NCBI GenBank assembly: GCA_951812795.1
Contig: OX638325.1
Span: forward strand, 1,512,277 to 1,576,276
Direction: 5' to 3'
Source of the DNA: an uncultured Dehalococcoidia bacterium
GTDB lineage: Bacteria > Chloroflexota > Dehalococcoidia > Lucifugimonadales > Lucifugimonadaceae
Length of the DNA stretch: 64,000 bases
Position 1 is the stretch's first letter. The number at the start of each line of letters is the position of its first letter. Shown piece after piece: positions 62,836 through 64,000 of this stretch. The translations under genes were made by a program, and so were the position numbers. The notes below the pieces were generated by a model that saw only the letters and a program-made list of their open reading frames with translations, had not been told where the DNA came from and ran no database searches.

Positions 62836-62899
62836 GTTGAATTGACGCGTTCCGATTAACCGTTCGGACCCGAGCTTCCGCCAGCCCCAAGTTGTGTGG

Positions 62900-64000
62900 T
62901 TAAAAACTCTGCCGCGCTCTGGCTAGCAAGTAGCTGACCAGATGATTTTCGGTGCAACCCGATAATGTCTGTTCGATCTGCACCGTGAGGTGGTGAATCC
63001 GATGATCGTCTCTAGCGATATCCCTGATATGCCGCAACAACGAATCTGTGTCCTCTTTGCTCAACTCCGGGTCGACCAGAACGTGAGCCGTCATCGATTC
63101 GTAGCCCGACGCGATCGTCCAAACGTGGACGTCATGAACAAGAGTGACACCCGGCAGATCCTCCAATTCGCCGCACAACCGCTCAACGTCAATGTGCTTC
63201 GGAACGCCTTCCAATAACACCACAAACACCTTCTTGGCCAGGCCCCAGCTACTCCAAAGTATCAGCACGCCAATTAGAACGCTAAGGATCGGGTCGATCA
63301 ACACCCAATCAGTCGTAATGATCACGATTCCCGATATCACAACCCCGACCGAACCCATCAAGTCGCCCATCACGTGCCAAAATGCGCCCTCGACGTTCAG
63401 ACTGTGCTCGGAATTCCGGTGCAATATCCACGCCGCAGCTATGTTGACGATCAGTCCCAACGTACCTATGACCAACATCAATGGCCCGTCGATGTGGGCC
63501 TCTTCGATCCCGCGGAATCGGTGATATGCCTCAAAGAAGATCCACGCCACGATAATCCATAGCGACAACGCATTGATTAACGCCGCAAGGACCTCGGCGC
63601 GCCGAAATCCATATGTCCGCGATGCGTCTTCAACACGATCGCCGACCCACAAAGCGAGCAACGCGAGCGCGATCGCCATGGCGTCAGTAACCATGTGACC
63701 GGCGTCAGCCAATAGCGCAAGGCTTCCCGACAAGATACCGCCGATCAACTCGGCGATCATAAATCCGCCGATCAATATGAGCGAGATTACTAAGCTGCGC
63801 CGACCCGCTTCACGGAAGTCGTGGTCGTGGTCATGGTCGTGCCCGTCGTGCCCGTGATCGTCATGGCCGTGACCGTCGTGTCCGTGTGAATCATCTGAGT
63901 GGTCGTGATAATGGTCGGAGTGGTCGTGATCGTCGTGGACATGACCGTGAGAATGATCGGAATGGTCGTGATCATGTTCACGGTGGTCGTGTGAACCGTG
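62900..64000 (-). CDS. CDF zinc/cadmium exporter, His-rich N terminus, 5' end off window
   Basis: The minus frame is open to the right edge (367 codons), so the start is missing. Visible N-terminal sequence (about 70 residues) is a His/Asp/Gly tract (repeats such as HDHDHSDH and HGHDGHGHDDHG). Six membrane helices follow, with the metal-binding AGHMVTDA in helix 2 (the HxxxD site) and the C-terminal cytoplasmic domain with VLVDPELSKEDTDSLL and HHLTVQIEQ. CDF proteins such as CzcD/ZitB export Zn2+ in exchange for H+. His-rich loops are common, but this one is N-terminal and long. It complements znuACB import and the His-rich small protein. Confidence 0.9.
   Translation of the reverse strand, partial: HGSHDHREHDHDHSDHSHGHVHDDHDHSDHYHDHSDDSHGHDGHGHDDHGHDGHDHDHDHDFREAGRRSLVISLILIGGFMIAELIGGILSGSLALLADAGHMVTDAMAIALALLALWVGDRVEDASRTYGFRRAEVLAALINALSLWIIVAWIFFEAYHRFRGIEEAHIDGPLMLVIGTLGLIVNIAAAWILHRNSEHSLNVEGAFWHVMGDLMGSVGVVISGIVIITTDWVLIDPILSVLIGVLILWSSWGLAKKVFVVLLEGVPKHIDVERLCGELEDLPGVTLVHDVHVWTIASGYESMTAHVLVDPELSKEDTDSLLRHIRDIARDDHRIHHLTVQIEQTLSGCTENHLVSYLLARARQSF

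Overview
The window looks like a chromosomal segment of a Chloroflexota bacterium, most plausibly a SAR202-type (Dehalococcoidia-related) lineage. This is inference. It rests on moderate-to-high GC, the many GTG/TTG starts, Pro/Thr/Ala-rich linkers behind lipoprotein signals, four separate mandelate-racemase/enolase-superfamily genes in 64 kb (expansion of this family is described for SAR202), two sulfatases and a Tat locus. No rRNA or tRNA gene, prophage, transposase or CRISPR array was seen.

Layout. 1-7.8 kb: a DUF4349/PKD lipoprotein cut by the left edge, a uronate-dehydrogenase-like epimerase, a PaREP1/HEPN-like protein, a bacterial voltage-gated cation channel, an arylsulfatase, a mannonate-dehydratase-like protein and a rhamnonate-dehydratase-like enolase bracketed by inverted short repeats. 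Together these suggest use of sulfated or acidic sugars. 7.8-12.2 kb: a minus-strand housekeeping series (rsmI, metG, polyprenyl synthase, nth). 12.2-20.4 kb: a vapBC pair with a perfect palindrome, a large secreted Ig-like protein, lipA, an rRNA methyltransferase, then maf-tatB-tatC with tatA convergent, and lexA with a near-consensus promoter. 20.5-30.2 kb: leuS, proBA, and mfd carrying two palindromic repeats inside its reading frame. 30.3-38.5 kb: a sulfatase-like enzyme with Thr at the nucleophile position, two toxin-antitoxin pairs, a phosphoribosyltransferase, an enolase, an ORC/AAA-like ATPase and trpB without trpA. 37.9-41.8 kb: two copies of a two-gene cassette (a small 'GRYIxID' protein plus a clan-AA aspartic protease) around two RDD proteins and an MFS transporter. 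41.9-56.6 kb: two more enolases, NudC, an M28 peptidase, folB, two more toxin-antitoxin pairs, an epimerase, an alpha/beta hydrolase, a MOSC-ABC exporter operon, an HpcH aldolase with a CoA-transferase subunit, and a methyltransferase. 56.7-64 kb: a zinc locus of znuACB, a 71-residue His/Cys protein and a CDF exporter with a His-rich N terminus, interrupted by a large LRR surface protein ending in an LPSTG-type sorting signal.

How parts fit together. The 1.4-7.7 kb genes and the scattered enolases and sulfatases suggest desulfation, oxidation and dehydration of sugar acids. The right end is a zinc import, buffering and export module in which three products carry unusually dense His/Asp/Glu tracts. 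Five toxin-antitoxin-type pairs and two protease cassettes mark the segment as accessory-rich. At least two families of short palindromic elements are scattered between, and in mfd within, genes.

The strongest candidate for an undescribed system is the duplicated small-protein/aspartic-protease cassette at 37.9-38.5 and 41.0-41.8 kb.
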